In this document: in pieces, positions 27,064 to 38,095 of the stretch
Layout: every line of letters starts with the position of its first letter
How positions within the stretch are numbered: the stretch's first letter is position 1
DNA from: Allocoprobacillus halotolerans
GTDB taxonomy: Bacteria; Bacillota_I; Bacilli_A; Erysipelotrichales; Coprobacillaceae
NCBI RefSeq assembly: GCF_024399475.1
Contig: NZ_CP101620.1
Coordinates: forward strand, 1,841,608-1,905,607
Direction of reading: 5' to 3'
DNA: 64,000 nt
Position numbers and translations under genes: made by a program
Notes under the pieces: generated by a model
The model's database searches: none
Told to the model about the DNA's origin: nothing
The model's input: the letters and a program-made list of their open reading frames with translations, nothing else

Positions 27064-28064
27064 ATGGATAATATTTCAAAAATGATTATTTATACAACCG
27101 AAGATGGATTAGTGAAAATAGAAACAACATTTAATGCTGAAACAGTTTGGTTATCATTAGATCAAATGTCATCTTTGTTTCAAAGAGATAAATCCACTAT
27201 ATCAAGGCATATTAAAAAAATTTTTGATGAAGGTGAATTAGTTCGTGAAGCAACTGTTGCAAATTTTGCAACAGTTCAAAATGAGGGAAATAGACAAGTA
27301 GAAAGAAATATAGAATATTATAATCTTGATGTTATTATTTCAGTGGGCTATCGTGTGAAATCAAAACGAGGAGTGCAATTTAGAATATGGGCAACTAATC
27401 TTATTAAAGAATATATGAGAAAAGGATTTGTGCTTGATGATGATCGTTTAAAAGAATTGGGTGGTGGAGGATATTTCAAGGAGTTGCTTGAAAGAATACG
27501 TGATATTCGTGCATCTGAAAAAGTGTTTTATAGACAGATACTAGAAATATATGCAACAAGTATTGATTATGATCCAACTGCTGATGTTTCTATCCAATTT
27601 TTAAAAAAGTACAAAATAAGGTTCATTATGCTATTCATGGTGAAACTGCAGCTGAAACTATCTATCATAGAGCAGATGCCAAAAAAGAATTTATGGGACT
27701 AACGACTTTTATGGGTAATCAGCCAACATTAAAGGAAGCAAAAATAGCAAAGAACTATCTCAATGAAAAGGAGTTAAAAGCAATGGGGCAACTTGTTTCA
27801 GGATATCTTGATTTTGCTGAAAGACAAGCACAGCGTGAACAAGCTATGACAATGGAAGATTGGGCAAAGCACCTAGATAATATTCTCACAGCGACTGGAG
27901 AACAATTGTTGGTTGGTAATGGTTCAATTTCTCATCAAAAGGCTATGGAGAAAGATGAAACAGAGTATAAAAAATATAAAGCAAGAACATTAAGTGACGT
28001 AGAAAAAGATTATTTAGATGCGATTAAGGAGTTAGAAAATTTGAAGGATAACGATAAGTTTTGA
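27064..28064 (+). CDS. RhuM family protein (frameshifted)
   Basis: About 333 aa after repair. The ATG follows AAAGGAGG. The break near 27603 is a run of five T that needs six to read FKKVQNKVHYAIHG. The N-terminal half holds a helix-turn-helix-like segment (WLSLDQMSSLFQRDKSTISRHIKKIF), then the RhuM core VERNIEYYNLDVIISVGYRVKSKRGVQFRIWA, TNLIKEYMRKGFVLDDDRLKE. The C-terminal half has FMGNQPTLKEAKIAKNYLNEKEL and an acidic helical tail. RhuM proteins are scattered on genomic islands and their molecular function is unknown. It lies between two direct repeats, consistent with acquisition as a cassette. Confidence 0.85.
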
Positions 28065-28293
28065 GAAATGTCCTTTGATTGTATTTGTATTGAAAGATAA
28101 TGAATGGCAAGTATGAATAGATATTATTAAAAATATTCTTATATTCGTGAAAATTATCATATAGATAAGATGATGTGGTATTGACCGCTAGAAATTTAAT
28201 ACAATAAATAGTATTTATTCTTTGTAGTATAAGTATGATAAATTATGAAAATTATAAGATGGCTAGTGAAAAATAGTAAGGTTATAGTAAATA
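28065..28293. other. Intergenic stretch after rhuM
   Basis: AT-rich with no ORF, RNA element or strong hairpin that I can support. Confidence 0.4.
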
Positions 28294-28446
28294 AATTAAA
28301 AAAGCGTTATAAAATATGATGAGGATTCGATATGAAAAATTCGAATCCTTTTTCAAATGTTATAAAGAAAAATGTTTGTATATTATACATTAAGCATGTC
28401 AAGTACATCATCATGATAAAAGGTATGAATTAAATTTTTTTATCCA
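28294..28446. repeat. Direct repeat copy B downstream of rhuM
   Basis: Second copy of the 26716-26870 sequence, including the hairpin GAGGATTCGA / TCGAATCCT with T-run at 28321-28355, although no gene ends here. A weaker shared block (GATTTTATAATACT) occurs near 28535 and 26917, so the copied unit may be longer than the clear 150 bases. Confidence 0.65.
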
Positions 28447-28657
28447 TAACACTAAATAGCTAAACAGTAAAATTATACGGATTATATATAGTATATTTGT
28501 TTAATAGTAAAAAAGAGACATTTCCATATATTTGATTTTATAATACTAAAAAAATTTTCTTACGAATTTTTTCACAAAAGCATTGATAAATTCAAAATAA
28601 TTTGTATTTGCATCCATGTTTAAAAGAAAAAACTACACGCAAAAGGTAGAAAAAAAC

Positions 28658-28686
28658 TTGATATATAAACGCTTTCAAGCTATAAT
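28658..28686 (+). promoter_or_regulatory. Near-perfect sigma-A promoter with cre-like site
   Basis: TTGATA (28658-28663), 17-base spacer, TATAAT (28681-28686). The spacer holds TATAAACGCTTTCA (28664-28677), which fits the CcpA cre consensus except for one position. Catabolite control of the lipoprotein gene is plausible. Confidence 0.65.
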
Positions 28687-28724
28687 ATATGTAGTTCAAA
28701 AAAGGAATGGGAAGGAGATTTTTT

Positions 28725-29696
28725 ATGAACAAATTATTAAAAGTTTTAGCTGCATCTGCTTTAGTAGCAACTGTATTAGTTGGATGTGGTAAGAAAGGTG
28801 AAACAGGCGGAGATGCAACAACTGCTGCAAAATATGCAAAAGCAGGTTTAGGAGTTGTTAGTAGCTATTCTGAAGATGGTCAAGTAAATACAACAATGGC
28901 TGCAGTAGGATTAGATGCTGACGGTAAAGTTCAATACATTGATATTGATGTTGCACAATCAACACCAGGTGGTGGAGATAAAGAAAAAACTCAAACTAAA
29001 AAAGAATTAAAAGAAAAATACGGTATGAAATCAGTTTCTGCTAGCATGGGTGTTATCAAAGATGGTGGAGAATGGTATGAACAAGCTGAATATCTTGAAA
29101 ATTACTGTAAAGGTAAAACAGCTGAAGAAATCGCTAACATTGAAACTGAAAAACGTGATGAAGAACATACTTCAGTACCAAAATCTGGTTCTGATTTAAC
29201 TGCTGGATGTACAATGGATATTGGAACATTTAAAGAAGCAATCGCAAAAGCTATCGCTAATGCTCAAGATGCTAATGCTGAAAAAATTGGTATTGGTGAA
29301 GTTATGTCAAATGGTGATGCTCAATTAGATACAACTATCGCTTTAGTAGCTACTGATGCCGATGGTAAAGTTGTTTATTCAAAAATTGATGTTGCACAAA
29401 TCAATAAAGATGTTACAGCTACTAAATCTGAAAGAAAAGATGATTATGGAATGAAATCAGTATCTGCAAGCATGGGTGCTATCGAAGGTGGAGCTGAATG
29501 GTATCAACAAGCTGAAGCGTTCGAAAAATACTGTAAAGGTAAAACAGCTGATGAAATTGCTAAAACTGCAACTGAAAAACGTGATGAAGAACATACTTCA
29601 GTACCAAAATCTGGTTCTGATTTAGCTGCAGGATGTACTATGGATATTGGTGCTTTCTTAGAAGCTATGTCTGAAGCATTTTCTAGTGCTAAATAA
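28725..29696 (+). CDS. Lipoprotein with two FMN-binding (flavinylation) repeats, PplA-like
   Basis: 323 aa from the ATG behind GAAGGAG. Lipoprotein signal peptide with lipobox LVGC at about residue 20, then two homologous ~140-residue repeats. Each repeat ends with a SGSDLTAGCTMDIG or SGSDLAAGCTMDIG motif, the position where FMN-bind domains are flavinylated on threonine. The two repeats share EKRDEEHTSVPKSGSD and YGMKSVSASMG almost exactly. This layout resembles PplA, the two-FMN lipoprotein of flavin-based extracellular electron transfer in Listeria. The next gene encodes an ApbE-type FMN transferase, which would attach the FMN. Outer-face membrane location. Confidence 0.75.
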   Translation: MNKLLKVLAASALVATVLVGCGKKGETGGDATTAAKYAKAGLGVVSSYSEDGQVNTTMAAVGLDADGKVQYIDIDVAQSTPGGGDKEKTQTKKELKEKYGMKSVSASMGVIKDGGEWYEQAEYLENYCKGKTAEEIANIETEKRDEEHTSVPKSGSDLTAGCTMDIGTFKEAIAKAIANAQDANAEKIGIGEVMSNGDAQLDTTIALVATDADGKVVYSKIDVAQINKDVTATKSERKDDYGMKSVSASMGAIEGGAEWYQQAEAFEKYCKGKTADEIAKTATEKRDEEHTSVPKSGSDLAAGCTMDIGAFLEAMSEAFSSAK

Positions 29697-29711
29697 TTTA
29701 ACAACGTGATA

Positions 29712-29743
29712 AGAAAACCATGAAAAAATTCATGGTTTTTTTC
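29712..29743 (+). terminator. Rho-independent terminator
   Basis: AAAACCATG - AAAAAATT - CATGGTTTT followed by T-run, directly after the lipoprotein gene. Confidence 0.85.
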
Positions 29744-29771
29744 ATATTTATTGATATAATGGATAACGGTG

Positions 29772-30901
29772 ATGAAATTGAAAAAAGGAATTTTAGGTTT
29801 ACTTGCTTTATCAATGTTAAGTTTAACTGTTGGATGTCAAAAGAAATATGAATTAATGAGTCATAATTTTATGGGACCATTTGATACAGTTACGACATAT
29901 ATGTCTTATGCTAATAATGAAGATGATTTTAATGAACAATGTGATTATATTGATGAACAATTAAATTATTATGATCATTTGTTTGATAAATATAGTACAT
30001 ATGATGGTATGAATAATTTAAAAACAATTAATGATAATGCAGGAAAAAAGCTGTTGAAGTTGATCAGACATTAATTGATTTATTAAATGTGAGTATTGAA
30101 CGTTATCAAACAATTTCTTCTAAAGTGAATATTGCTTTTGGAAGTGTGATTAGTATTTGGCATGATTATCGTGAAGAAGCAGAGGCAAATGGTGGCGTTG
30201 GTACAATACCAAGTGATGTAGCACTTGAAAAAGCCAATCAGCATACTAATATACAAAGTATTCAAATTGATGAACAAAAGAAAACAGTGTATATTGATGA
30301 TGCTTTGGTTTCTATCGATGTAGGAGCAACTGCCAAAGGTTATGCGATTGAACTGATTAAAGATGGTTTAATTGAAAAAGGTGTGGATAATTTCTTGTTA
30401 AGTGGTGGTGGTAATGTTGCCAGTCATGGAGAAAGAAAGATTGTTAAAGAAGGAGATTTTTACCTTGATGAATGTGCCAATAAATTCTGTGTTGGTATTG
30501 AATCACCTCAAGATGGAAATTATTCAGCAAGTGCAGATGATCCAGATAGTGAAAATGAAGCTGTTTTGGTTGTACAAGGTGAATCCATTGTCACAAGCGG
30601 TGACTATCAACGTTTTTATCAAGATATTAATGGTGTGAAATATCATCACTTGATTGATCCTGATACATTATATCCAGCTGTTCATTTTAGAAGTGTCAGC
30701 ATTATTACTGAAGATAGTGGGTTAGCTGATTTTTTAAGTTCAGCAGTCTTTTTAATGGAATATGAAGAAGGATTAGAATTAATTCATTCATTAGATGGGG
30801 TTGAGGCTATTTGGCTATTGGAAGATGGAAAAATCAAAATGTCGGATGGTTTAAAGGATAATGACAATATTTATGTCATTGAAAAATCAAGATTAGAATA
30901 G
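29772..30901 (+). CDS. ApbE-family FMN:protein transferase, lipoprotein (frameshifted)
   Basis: About 376 aa after repair. Signal peptide with lipobox LTVGC near residue 20, so it acts outside the membrane. The frame breaks near 30048, where six A need seven to give GKKAVEVDQTLIDLL. ApbE features: MGPFDTVTTYMSY, VSIDVGATAKGYAIE, LLSGGGNVASHG, IVTSGDYQRFY, HLIDPDTLYPA. ApbE/FmnB enzymes transfer FMN from FAD to a threonine of partner proteins. The preceding gene encodes a lipoprotein with two target-like motifs. A terminator lies between them, so transcription may be separate or by read-through. Confidence 0.85.
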
Positions 30902-30913
30902 GAGGAATGAAGG

Positions 30914-31153
30914 ATGCAAAGTTATAAAACAAAAGGAACATGTTCATCACGTATTGATTTTGATGTTGTGGATGGAAAAGTGACAGGTGTGAGATTTATT
31001 GGAGGATGTGCTGGTAATACGCAAGGTGTGGCACGACTTGTTGAAGGTATGAGTAAGGAAGAAGTGATTGCAAGACTAGAAGGTATTCGCTGTGGAGCGA
31101 AACCAACGTCTTGTCCTGATCAATTAGCACAAGCTTTAAAACAAGCTCAATAA
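30914..31153 (+). CDS. TSCPD domain protein (TIGR03905-type)
   Basis: 79 aa, 12 bases after apbE with AGGAGGAATGAAGG. The whole protein matches the small TSCPD family: CSSRIDFDVVDGKVTGVRFIGGCAGNTQGV, then IRCGAKPTSCPDQLAQAL with conserved cysteines. The same module is found at the C-terminus of B12-dependent ribonucleotide reductases. Stand-alone copies have unknown function. It may share a transcript with apbE. Confidence 0.85.
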   Translation: MQSYKTKGTCSSRIDFDVVDGKVTGVRFIGGCAGNTQGVARLVEGMSKEEVIARLEGIRCGAKPTSCPDQLAQALKQAQ

Positions 31154-31163
31154 ATAATATGTA

Positions 31164-31196
31164 TAGAGTACCTTTGATTGAGGTACTCTTTTATAT
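31164..31196 (+). terminator. Rho-independent terminator
   Basis: AGAGTACCT - TTGATTG - AGGTACTCT followed by TTTT. Confidence 0.85.
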
Positions 31197-31248
31197 GTTT
31201 TGATACTTTTTTATACATTTTTTTCATATGATAAATTAGGTGATAGTT

Positions 31249-31557
31249 ATGATGATACGTAGAATGAAAAAAATGCAGCTATTATGTGGAGTCTTTTTGA
31301 TATTGCAGTTACTTTGTTTTCAATGGATTATTCCTTTTCATTTATTAGCTGTTTTAGTTAGTTTGATTATTATTTTGAATCAAAGATGGTTTAGAGTCAT
31401 TCAATTACAATATCATTTTTATTTAATTTTATTATATTTTTATCGTTTGTGGATTTTGAGTATTGAAGGCTTTTATTTTTTAGATTTGATTTATGTGGTG
31501 TTTTGTTTATATATTGCGATTATGTTAATTCTTTTCTCTTTTCATTGTATCTTATAA
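31249..31557 (+). CDS. Small integral membrane protein, unknown
   Basis: 102 aa from the ATG after TTAGGTGATAG. A short basic N-terminus (RRMKKM) is followed by about four hydrophobic segments separated by short polar turns (NQRWF, RLW). No family is recognised. It ends about 40 bases before dnaE with no clear terminator between, so it may be part of the dnaE transcript. It could also be a spurious frame, though codon use fits its neighbours. Confidence 0.5.
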   Translation: MMIRRMKKMQLLCGVFLILQLLCFQWIIPFHLLAVLVSLIIILNQRWFRVIQLQYHFYLILLYFYRLWILSIEGFYFLDLIYVVFCLYIAIMLILFSFHCIL

Positions 31558-31598
31558 TGAATTTTTTTGTTATAATGTAGCATAAAGGAGGCGATAGG

Positions 31599-34500
31599 AT
31601 GTTTGGACATTTGCAGATTTATAGTGGTTATAGTTTTCAACAAAGTACAATTTTAATTAAAGACTTGGTTTTTGCTGCAAAGGAAAAACATTTGGATGCC
31701 TTAGCTTTAACGGATAAAAATAATATGTTTGCAGCAATGGAATTTAGTGAAGCATGTTTAAAAAATAATATAAAACCTATTTTTGGCATGGAAGCAAGTG
31801 TTTTGATTGAAGGCAATATTTATCCATTTATTATTTTAGCTATTGATGATCAAGGATATTTTGATTTGGTGCATATCTGTTGTGAAATTAACTTGAGTCC
31901 TGATCGTGCGATTGCGTTAGATAAATTAGCAAAGTATTATCAACATCTTTATATAATTTCAGGATTAGAAGATGGGATTGTGGAACGCCACGTGGCTAAA
32001 GAGATGGAAGATGAAGCGATAAAATATATGCGTTTATTTCAAGAACTTTTTCATGATCATTATTATATCATGTTGCAAAATCATCATTTGAAATTACAGG
32101 AAAAACTCAATGAACGCATCATGTCTTTAGCGCGTTATGTCAAAGTTAAAGTGATTTGTTCTAATGAAGTACGTTATTTAAAAAAACAAGATGCTTTAGC
32201 AGTTGATTTAATGCAGGCATCATTAAGTGGAATGGTGTTAGAAGCCAATTATGAACCATTAACACAGGAAAAATATTTAAAAGATGAACAAGAAATGAAA
32301 CAATTGTTTTCTCAAGAAATTATTGAAGAAACAAGACATGTTTTATCAACTTGTAAAGCAACCATTCCTTTAAATGAAAAATATTTACCGACTTATCCTG
32401 TGCCTCATTCTGGTAAAGCCGTGGATTATTTAAGAAGTTTATGTCATGTGGGATTAAAAAAACGTTTTCAAAATCAACAGATTCCTACATCGTATAAACA
32501 ACGTCTACAATATGAACTTCAAATTATTCATGATATGGGATTTGATGATTATTTTTTGATTGTCTGGGATTATGTGCGTTGGGCAAAAGTCCAAAAGATA
32601 CAAGTTGGACCAGGAAGAGGAAGTGCTGCGGAAGTCTGGTGGCCTATGTTTTAGGTATTACGAATATTGATCCACTTCATTATGACTTGTTTTTTGAACG
32701 TTTCTTAAATCCTGGACGTGTATCCATGCCTGATATTGATATTGATTTTCAGGATAATCGACGTGATGATGTGATTCGTTATGTTATTGAAAAATATGGA
32801 CAGGAACATGCTGCTCAAATCGTCACTTTTAATACATATGGGCCTCGAGTTGCTATTAAGGAAATGGGAAAAGTCATGGGTGTTCCTTTACCAAGATTAG
32901 AATTAATTGCCAAAATGATACCGACTTCTCCTAAAAATAAAAAAACTATTACACAAATGTATCAATCTTCAGCTCAGTTTCAATCGCTTATTAATCAAGA
33001 TCAGCGTTTAAAGAAAATTATTGGTGCAACAAGTGTGATTGAACATTTACCACGTAATATTTCGACTCATGCGGCAGGTATTATTTTATCAAAACGTGTT
33101 TTAAATGAAGTTGTGCCTTTAGTGATTGGTCCAACTTCAACCTTAATGAGTCAGTATTCTAAAGATTATATTGAAAAAGCTGGATTTTTAAAGATGGACT
33201 TTCTAGCTTTAAAAAATTTAACAATGTTAGATTATATTTGTAAAGATATTGAACAGAATCAAAACAAAAGAATTGTTTTAAATGATATTCCTCTTGATGA
33301 TGAAAAAACATATCGTCTAATTTCAAGAGCAGATACTTTTGGTATTTTCCAGTTAGAATCTTATGGGATGCGTCGTTTATTAAGACAAATGAAACCATAT
33401 TGTTTTGATGATATTGTGGCTGCGATTGCTCTGTTTAGACCAGGACCAATGGAAAATATTCCAACTTATCTCAAGCGTCGTAGTCATCAAGAAAAAATCG
33501 TATATCCTTTAAAAGAACTTGAACCGATTTTAAAATCAACTTATGGAATTATGGTTTATCAAGAACAAATGATGCAAGTTGCCCAAAAAATGGCAGGTTT
33601 TTCACTCGCAAAAGCTGATACACTAAGAAAGGCAACTTCTAAAAAGAAACTACCTTGATGTTATCAATGAAAGAAGAATTTATTAAAGGTTGCTTGCAAA
33701 ATGGTTTTTCTCAAGACAAAGCTGAGGAAGTTTTTGGATTGATTGAAAAGTTTGCGGATTATGGTTTTAATAAATCGCATAGTGTGGCTTATAGCTATGT
33801 AGCTTATCAGTTAGCTTATTTAAAAGCCAATTATCCACTTTATTTCTTTGCCTCTATTTTATCTAATGAATTATCAAGTGAAAATACCAAAGTTCATTGT
33901 ATTCAAGAATGTAAAGCATATCACTTGAAAATATTACCACCATCAGTGAATCATTCCCATGCGCGTTTTATGGTCGAGAATGGCCAGATTCGTTATTCTT
34001 TATTAGCAATTAAAAATGTTGGTTATGCAGGCTATAAAGCAATTATTGAAGAACGTCAAAAGGGAATGTTTAAAGATATTTATGATTTTATGATGCGTAT
34101 GGAACATTCTCATCTTTCTAAAAAAATGTTGGAATCATTGGTGGATGCAGGCGCTTTAGATGAATTTGATATGTCACGTCAGACAATTCTTAAAAATTTA
34201 GATGCGATTAGGGATTATGGGCATTTAAAAGAAAATCTAGGGATTGAAGAAAAACCGGTTTTAACGATTTATAAAGATAATCAAGAAGAAAAATTAATGC
34301 GAGAAAAGGCTGTTTTGGGTGTGTATTTATCCATGCATCCTCTTGAATTAAAGAAACAAAAAATTAATGTAGCTTATGTGGATGTCTCACGTTTAGATGA
34401 ATATGTTCAAAAGACAGTGAATGTTGTTATTCAGTTACAACGTGTAAAGAATATTACTGACCGTAAAGGTCAAGAAATGTGTTTTATTGAAGCAATGGAT

Positions 34501-34653
34501 GAAACGGGAAGTTTAGATGGTGTTGTGTTTGCTTCAAGGTACAAAAATATAGGAATGATGTTAAAGAAAGGAAATATTTGTCTTGTTCAGGGAAAAGTAG
34601 ATATGAAAGATAAATTATCTTTGATAGTGGATAAGGCAAGGGTGATTGAATAG
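31599..34653 (+). CDS. dnaE: DNA polymerase III alpha subunit DnaE (two frameshifts)
   Basis: About 1,018 aa after repair, the DnaE-type replicative/lagging-strand polymerase. It begins MFGHLQIYSGYSF (PHP domain, residues ~1-200). Catalytic motifs: GPGRGSAAGSLVAY, PDIDIDFQD with the two catalytic Asp, RNISTHAAG, GIFQLES, FRPGPM. A C-terminal OB fold follows near residue 900 (VNVVIQLQRVKNI). The first break near 32629 is GG that needs GGG. The second near 33653 needs one more base at CCTT before LMLSMKEEF. DnaE is essential, so both breaks are likely read errors. polA follows 2 bases after the stop. Confidence 0.9.
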
Positions 34654-34655
34654 AT

Positions 34656-37265
34656 ATGGAAGAATTAGTTTTGATTGATGGAAATTCATTGTTGTTTAAA
34701 GCCTATTATGCGACTGCTTCAATGGGAAATTTAATGGTCAACAAAGATGGTATTCCAACCAATGCAGTGTTTGGCTTTGCCAATATGTTACAAAAAATAT
34801 TAGAACGAGAAAGTGCTTATGTCGTTGTGGCTTTTGATTATGGGAAAAAGACGTTTAGAAATGATTTATTGGATCAATATAAAGCAACCAGAAAAGAAAC
34901 ACCAGATGAATTAAAATGTCAATTTGCGATGGTTCGTGAATTTTTAGATGCCTATCAGATACCTTATTATGAAATGGAAGGATATGAAGGGGATGATTTG
35001 ATAGGAACATTGTCTAAGTTAGGTGAACAACAAGGATTAAGTGTATCTATCTTTACGGGAGATAAAGATGCTTTCCAACTTGTTTCTAGTCAGACAACAG
35101 TTTATCGTACAGTGAAAGGTGTGACACAGCTTGATATTTATACACCTGACACTTTACAGGAAAAATATGGTTTAGCACCTGATCAAATTCGTGATTTTTT
35201 AGGATTGATGGGTGATAGTGCTGATAATATTCCAGGTATTAAAGGTGTCGGTGAAAAGACAGCTTTAAAACTACTTCATGAATATGGCTCAATTGAAAAC
35301 TTAAAGGAACATATGCATGAAATCAAAGGAAAAATGGGTGAAAAAATTCGTGAGAATATTGATTTAGGTCTTCAGTCTAAAAAAATTGCAACGATTTTAA
35401 GAGATATTCCGATGACTTTAGATTTAAATCAAGCACGTTATGATGGTTATGATTTTGAAAAATTAAAAGCTTTCTATACGCATTATGATATGAATTCATT
35501 ATTGAAAAAGATTTCAGTTGAATCACGTGTGGTTCAAAAAGCAGATTTTCATTATGAAATTGTCAAAGAAATGCCACCTATCCAAACCAATAGTAGTATT
35601 TTAGGGGCTATCTATGACCAAAATTATCATAAATCCATTGTTTTAGGTTATGCATTATATAATGAAAAACAAGCTTACTTTATCACTTTTGAAGATGCTT
35701 TAAAAGATCAGATGTTTTTAGCTTATTTAAAAGATCCACACTATCATAAATACAGTTATAATATCAAAGCTCAACTTTTATCTGCCAAATGGAATGGTAT
35801 TGATATTCAAGGTATGGATTTTGATTTACAGTTAGCCTCTTACATATTAAACCCAAGTTTAAAAGATGAAATGAAGTATATTGGAGATTATTATGGTTAT
35901 ACGTCTTTACAATATGAAGAAGAGGTTTTTGGTAAAAATGCGAAAAAGCATATTCCTGAATTAGACTTATTAGCCAAACATACAGTTTCTAAAGCCAAAG
36001 CTATCTATGATTTAAAAGATCAAGTGATTGAAAAATTAAAACAGGAAGAACAGTATGATTTATACCAAAACTTAGAACTACCTATCACTTATATTTTAGC
36101 TGATATGGAATATGTAGGGGCAAAAATTGATGTTGATGTTCTTAAAAAATTGGAACAGACTTTTGACGTACAAATTAAAGATATTGAAGAAGATATTTAT
36201 ACTTTGGCCGATGAAAAGTTTAATATTGCCTCTCCTAAACAATTGGGTGATATCTTATTTGGTAAATTAGGTTTACCAAATGGGAAAAAGACAAAGAGTG
36301 GTTATTCAACATCACAGGATATATTAGAAAAAATTGAAGATTTACATCCTATTGTACCATTGATTCAACAATATCGTATGTTGACAAAACTCTCATCAAC
36401 TTATGTTAAAGGTTTACAAGAACAAGTATTTCCTGATGGCAAGATTCATACCATCTTTAATCAAGCTTTAACACAGACAGGACGTTTATCTTCGATTGAT
36501 CCTAACTTACAAAATATTCCTGTTCGTCAAGAAGAAGGAAAACTAATTCGTCAAGCTTTTGTAGCGAGTCATGATTATTTGATTTCTTTTGACTATTCTC
36601 AGATTGAATTACGTATTTTGGCTCACTTAGCTAAAGTCAAATCATTGATTGATGCTTTCCATCAAAATAAAGATATCCATACTCATACGGCTGCGTTGGT
36701 GTTTAAAGTTAAAGATGAAGATGTGACACCACAAATGCGACGTCAAGCAAAAGCAGTCAATTTTGGTATTATTTATGGCATGGGTGAATTTAGATTATCT
36801 AAACAAATTGGTGTGAGTTTATCAGAAGCTAGAGAATTTATTCGTCGTTATTTTGAAGAATATCCTGAAATTAAAAAATATATGGAAAATGTGGTTGAGG
36901 ATTGTAAACGTGATGGCTATGTATCCACTGTTTTAAATCGTAAACGTTATATTCCAACGATTCATGATAAAAACTTTATGGTGCGTGAACAAGCCAAACG
37001 TTTTGCGATGAATTCCCCAATTCAAGGAAGTGGTGCGGATATATTGAAACTGGCAATGATTCAAGTGGATCGTTTAATGAAAGAAAAACATTTAAAATCA
37101 CAAATGATTTTACAAGTCCACGATGAATTGATTTTTGATGTATATAAAGAAGAATTAGATGAGATGATGACCATTATTAAATCTGCGATGGAAAATGCTT
37201 TCCAGATGGAAGTGCCATTAAAAGTAGATGGAACTTATGCAACCAACTGGTATGATTTAAAATAG
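34656..37265 (+). CDS. polA: DNA polymerase I
   Basis: 869 aa. Residues ~1-290 are the 5'-3' exonuclease/FEN domain (LIDGNSLLFKAYYA, FDYGKKTFRN, EGDDLIGT, SADNIPGIKGVGEKTA). Residues ~300-460 correspond to the 3'-5' exonuclease fold, but the catalytic DxE motif is missing, so proofreading is presumably lost, as in Bacillus Pol I. Residues ~470-869 are the polymerase: TGRLSSIDPNLQNIP, DYSQIELRILAHL, RRQAKAVNFGIIYG, QVHDELIFDV. It repairs DNA and processes Okazaki fragments. It is followed by mutM after 7 bases in a repair/replication operon. Confidence 0.95.
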   Translation: MEELVLIDGNSLLFKAYYATASMGNLMVNKDGIPTNAVFGFANMLQKILERESAYVVVAFDYGKKTFRNDLLDQYKATRKETPDELKCQFAMVREFLDAYQIPYYEMEGYEGDDLIGTLSKLGEQQGLSVSIFTGDKDAFQLVSSQTTVYRTVKGVTQLDIYTPDTLQEKYGLAPDQIRDFLGLMGDSADNIPGIKGVGEKTALKLLHEYGSIENLKEHMHEIKGKMGEKIRENIDLGLQSKKIATILRDIPMTLDLNQARYDGYDFEKLKAFYTHYDMNSLLKKISVESRVVQKADFHYEIVKEMPPIQTNSSILGAIYDQNYHKSIVLGYALYNEKQAYFITFEDALKDQMFLAYLKDPHYHKYSYNIKAQLLSAKWNGIDIQGMDFDLQLASYILNPSLKDEMKYIGDYYGYTSLQYEEEVFGKNAKKHIPELDLLAKHTVSKAKAIYDLKDQVIEKLKQEEQYDLYQNLELPITYILADMEYVGAKIDVDVLKKLEQTFDVQIKDIEEDIYTLADEKFNIASPKQLGDILFGKLGLPNGKKTKSGYSTSQDILEKIEDLHPIVPLIQQYRMLTKLSSTYVKGLQEQVFPDGKIHTIFNQALTQTGRLSSIDPNLQNIPVRQEEGKLIRQAFVASHDYLISFDYSQIELRILAHLAKVKSLIDAFHQNKDIHTHTAALVFKVKDEDVTPQMRRQAKAVNFGIIYGMGEFRLSKQIGVSLSEAREFIRRYFEEYPEIKKYMENVVEDCKRDGYVSTVLNRKRYIPTIHDKNFMVREQAKRFAMNSPIQGSGADILKLAMIQVDRLMKEKHLKSQMILQVHDELIFDVYKEELDEMMTIIKSAMENAFQMEVPLKVDGTYATNWYDLK

Positions 37266-37272
37266 GTGCTAT

Positions 37273-38084
37273 ATGCCAGAATTACCAGAAGTCGAAACGG
37301 TCAGAAGAACATTAAAAAACTTTATTTTAGACCGTCCTATCTTAGGTATTGATGTCTATTATAATCGTATCATTCAAGGTGACGTTTCACAGTTTATAGA
37401 GACTTTTACTGGTGAAGTGTTCTGTGATATTGATCGCGTTGGAAAATATTTGATTTTTAAATGTCAGCATCATGCCTTTGTGTCACATTTACGTATGGAA
37501 GGAAAGTTTCATATTGTTGATTGTGACGAACCAGTAACGAAACATACCCATGTTGTGTTTCATATGGATCATCATCAAGATTTAAGATATATTGATACAA
37601 GGAAATTTGGGCGCATGGAAATGGTCGATCTTCATGATTATCGTCATCAATTGCCCTTAAAGAAACTAGGGCCTGAACCCTTTGATATCACAAGTGAAAC
37701 GTTGTATAAACGTCTGCATCATTGTTCATTACCGATTAAAACAGCATTGTTAGATCAAAGTATCATGTGTGGTATTGGTAACATTTATGCTAATGAAATC
37801 TGTTTTTATATGCATATCGATCCCCGTACCAGAGCTTCACGTTTATCCAAAAAAGAGTGGATGAATTAAGGCAAGTGGCGATAGATGTTTTAAATTCAGC
37901 CATTGAACAAGGTGGAACAACGATTCATTCCTTTGATGCAAATGGGATTCATGGATTATTTCAGGTCAAACTTAAAGTACATGGGCAAAAAGAATGCCCT
38001 GATTGTCATCATGAGATTAAAAAAATCATGGTGCATCAGCGTGGGACTTATTTTTGTCCACAATGTCAAAAGAAACGTTATTAG
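37273..38084 (+). CDS. mutM: Formamidopyrimidine-DNA glycosylase (frameshifted)
   Basis: About 270 aa after repair. The N-terminal PELPEVETVRR supplies the catalytic Pro and Glu. Next come SHLRMEGKFHI, the helix-two-turn-helix region LLDQSIMCGIGNIYANEICF, and a zinc finger CPDCHHEIKK...CPQCQ at the C-terminus. The frame breaks near 37858, where GG needs GGG to give KKEWDELRQVAIDVL. It removes 8-oxoguanine and nicks the abasic site. It lies between polA and coaE, as in Bacillus. Confidence 0.9.
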
Positions 38085-38095
38085 AGGTGTTGAAT

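Noticed and set aside
31599-34653. Programmed frameshifting in dnaE
   Set aside because: The breaks lack a slippery heptamer with stimulators and fit the window-wide single-base loss pattern.
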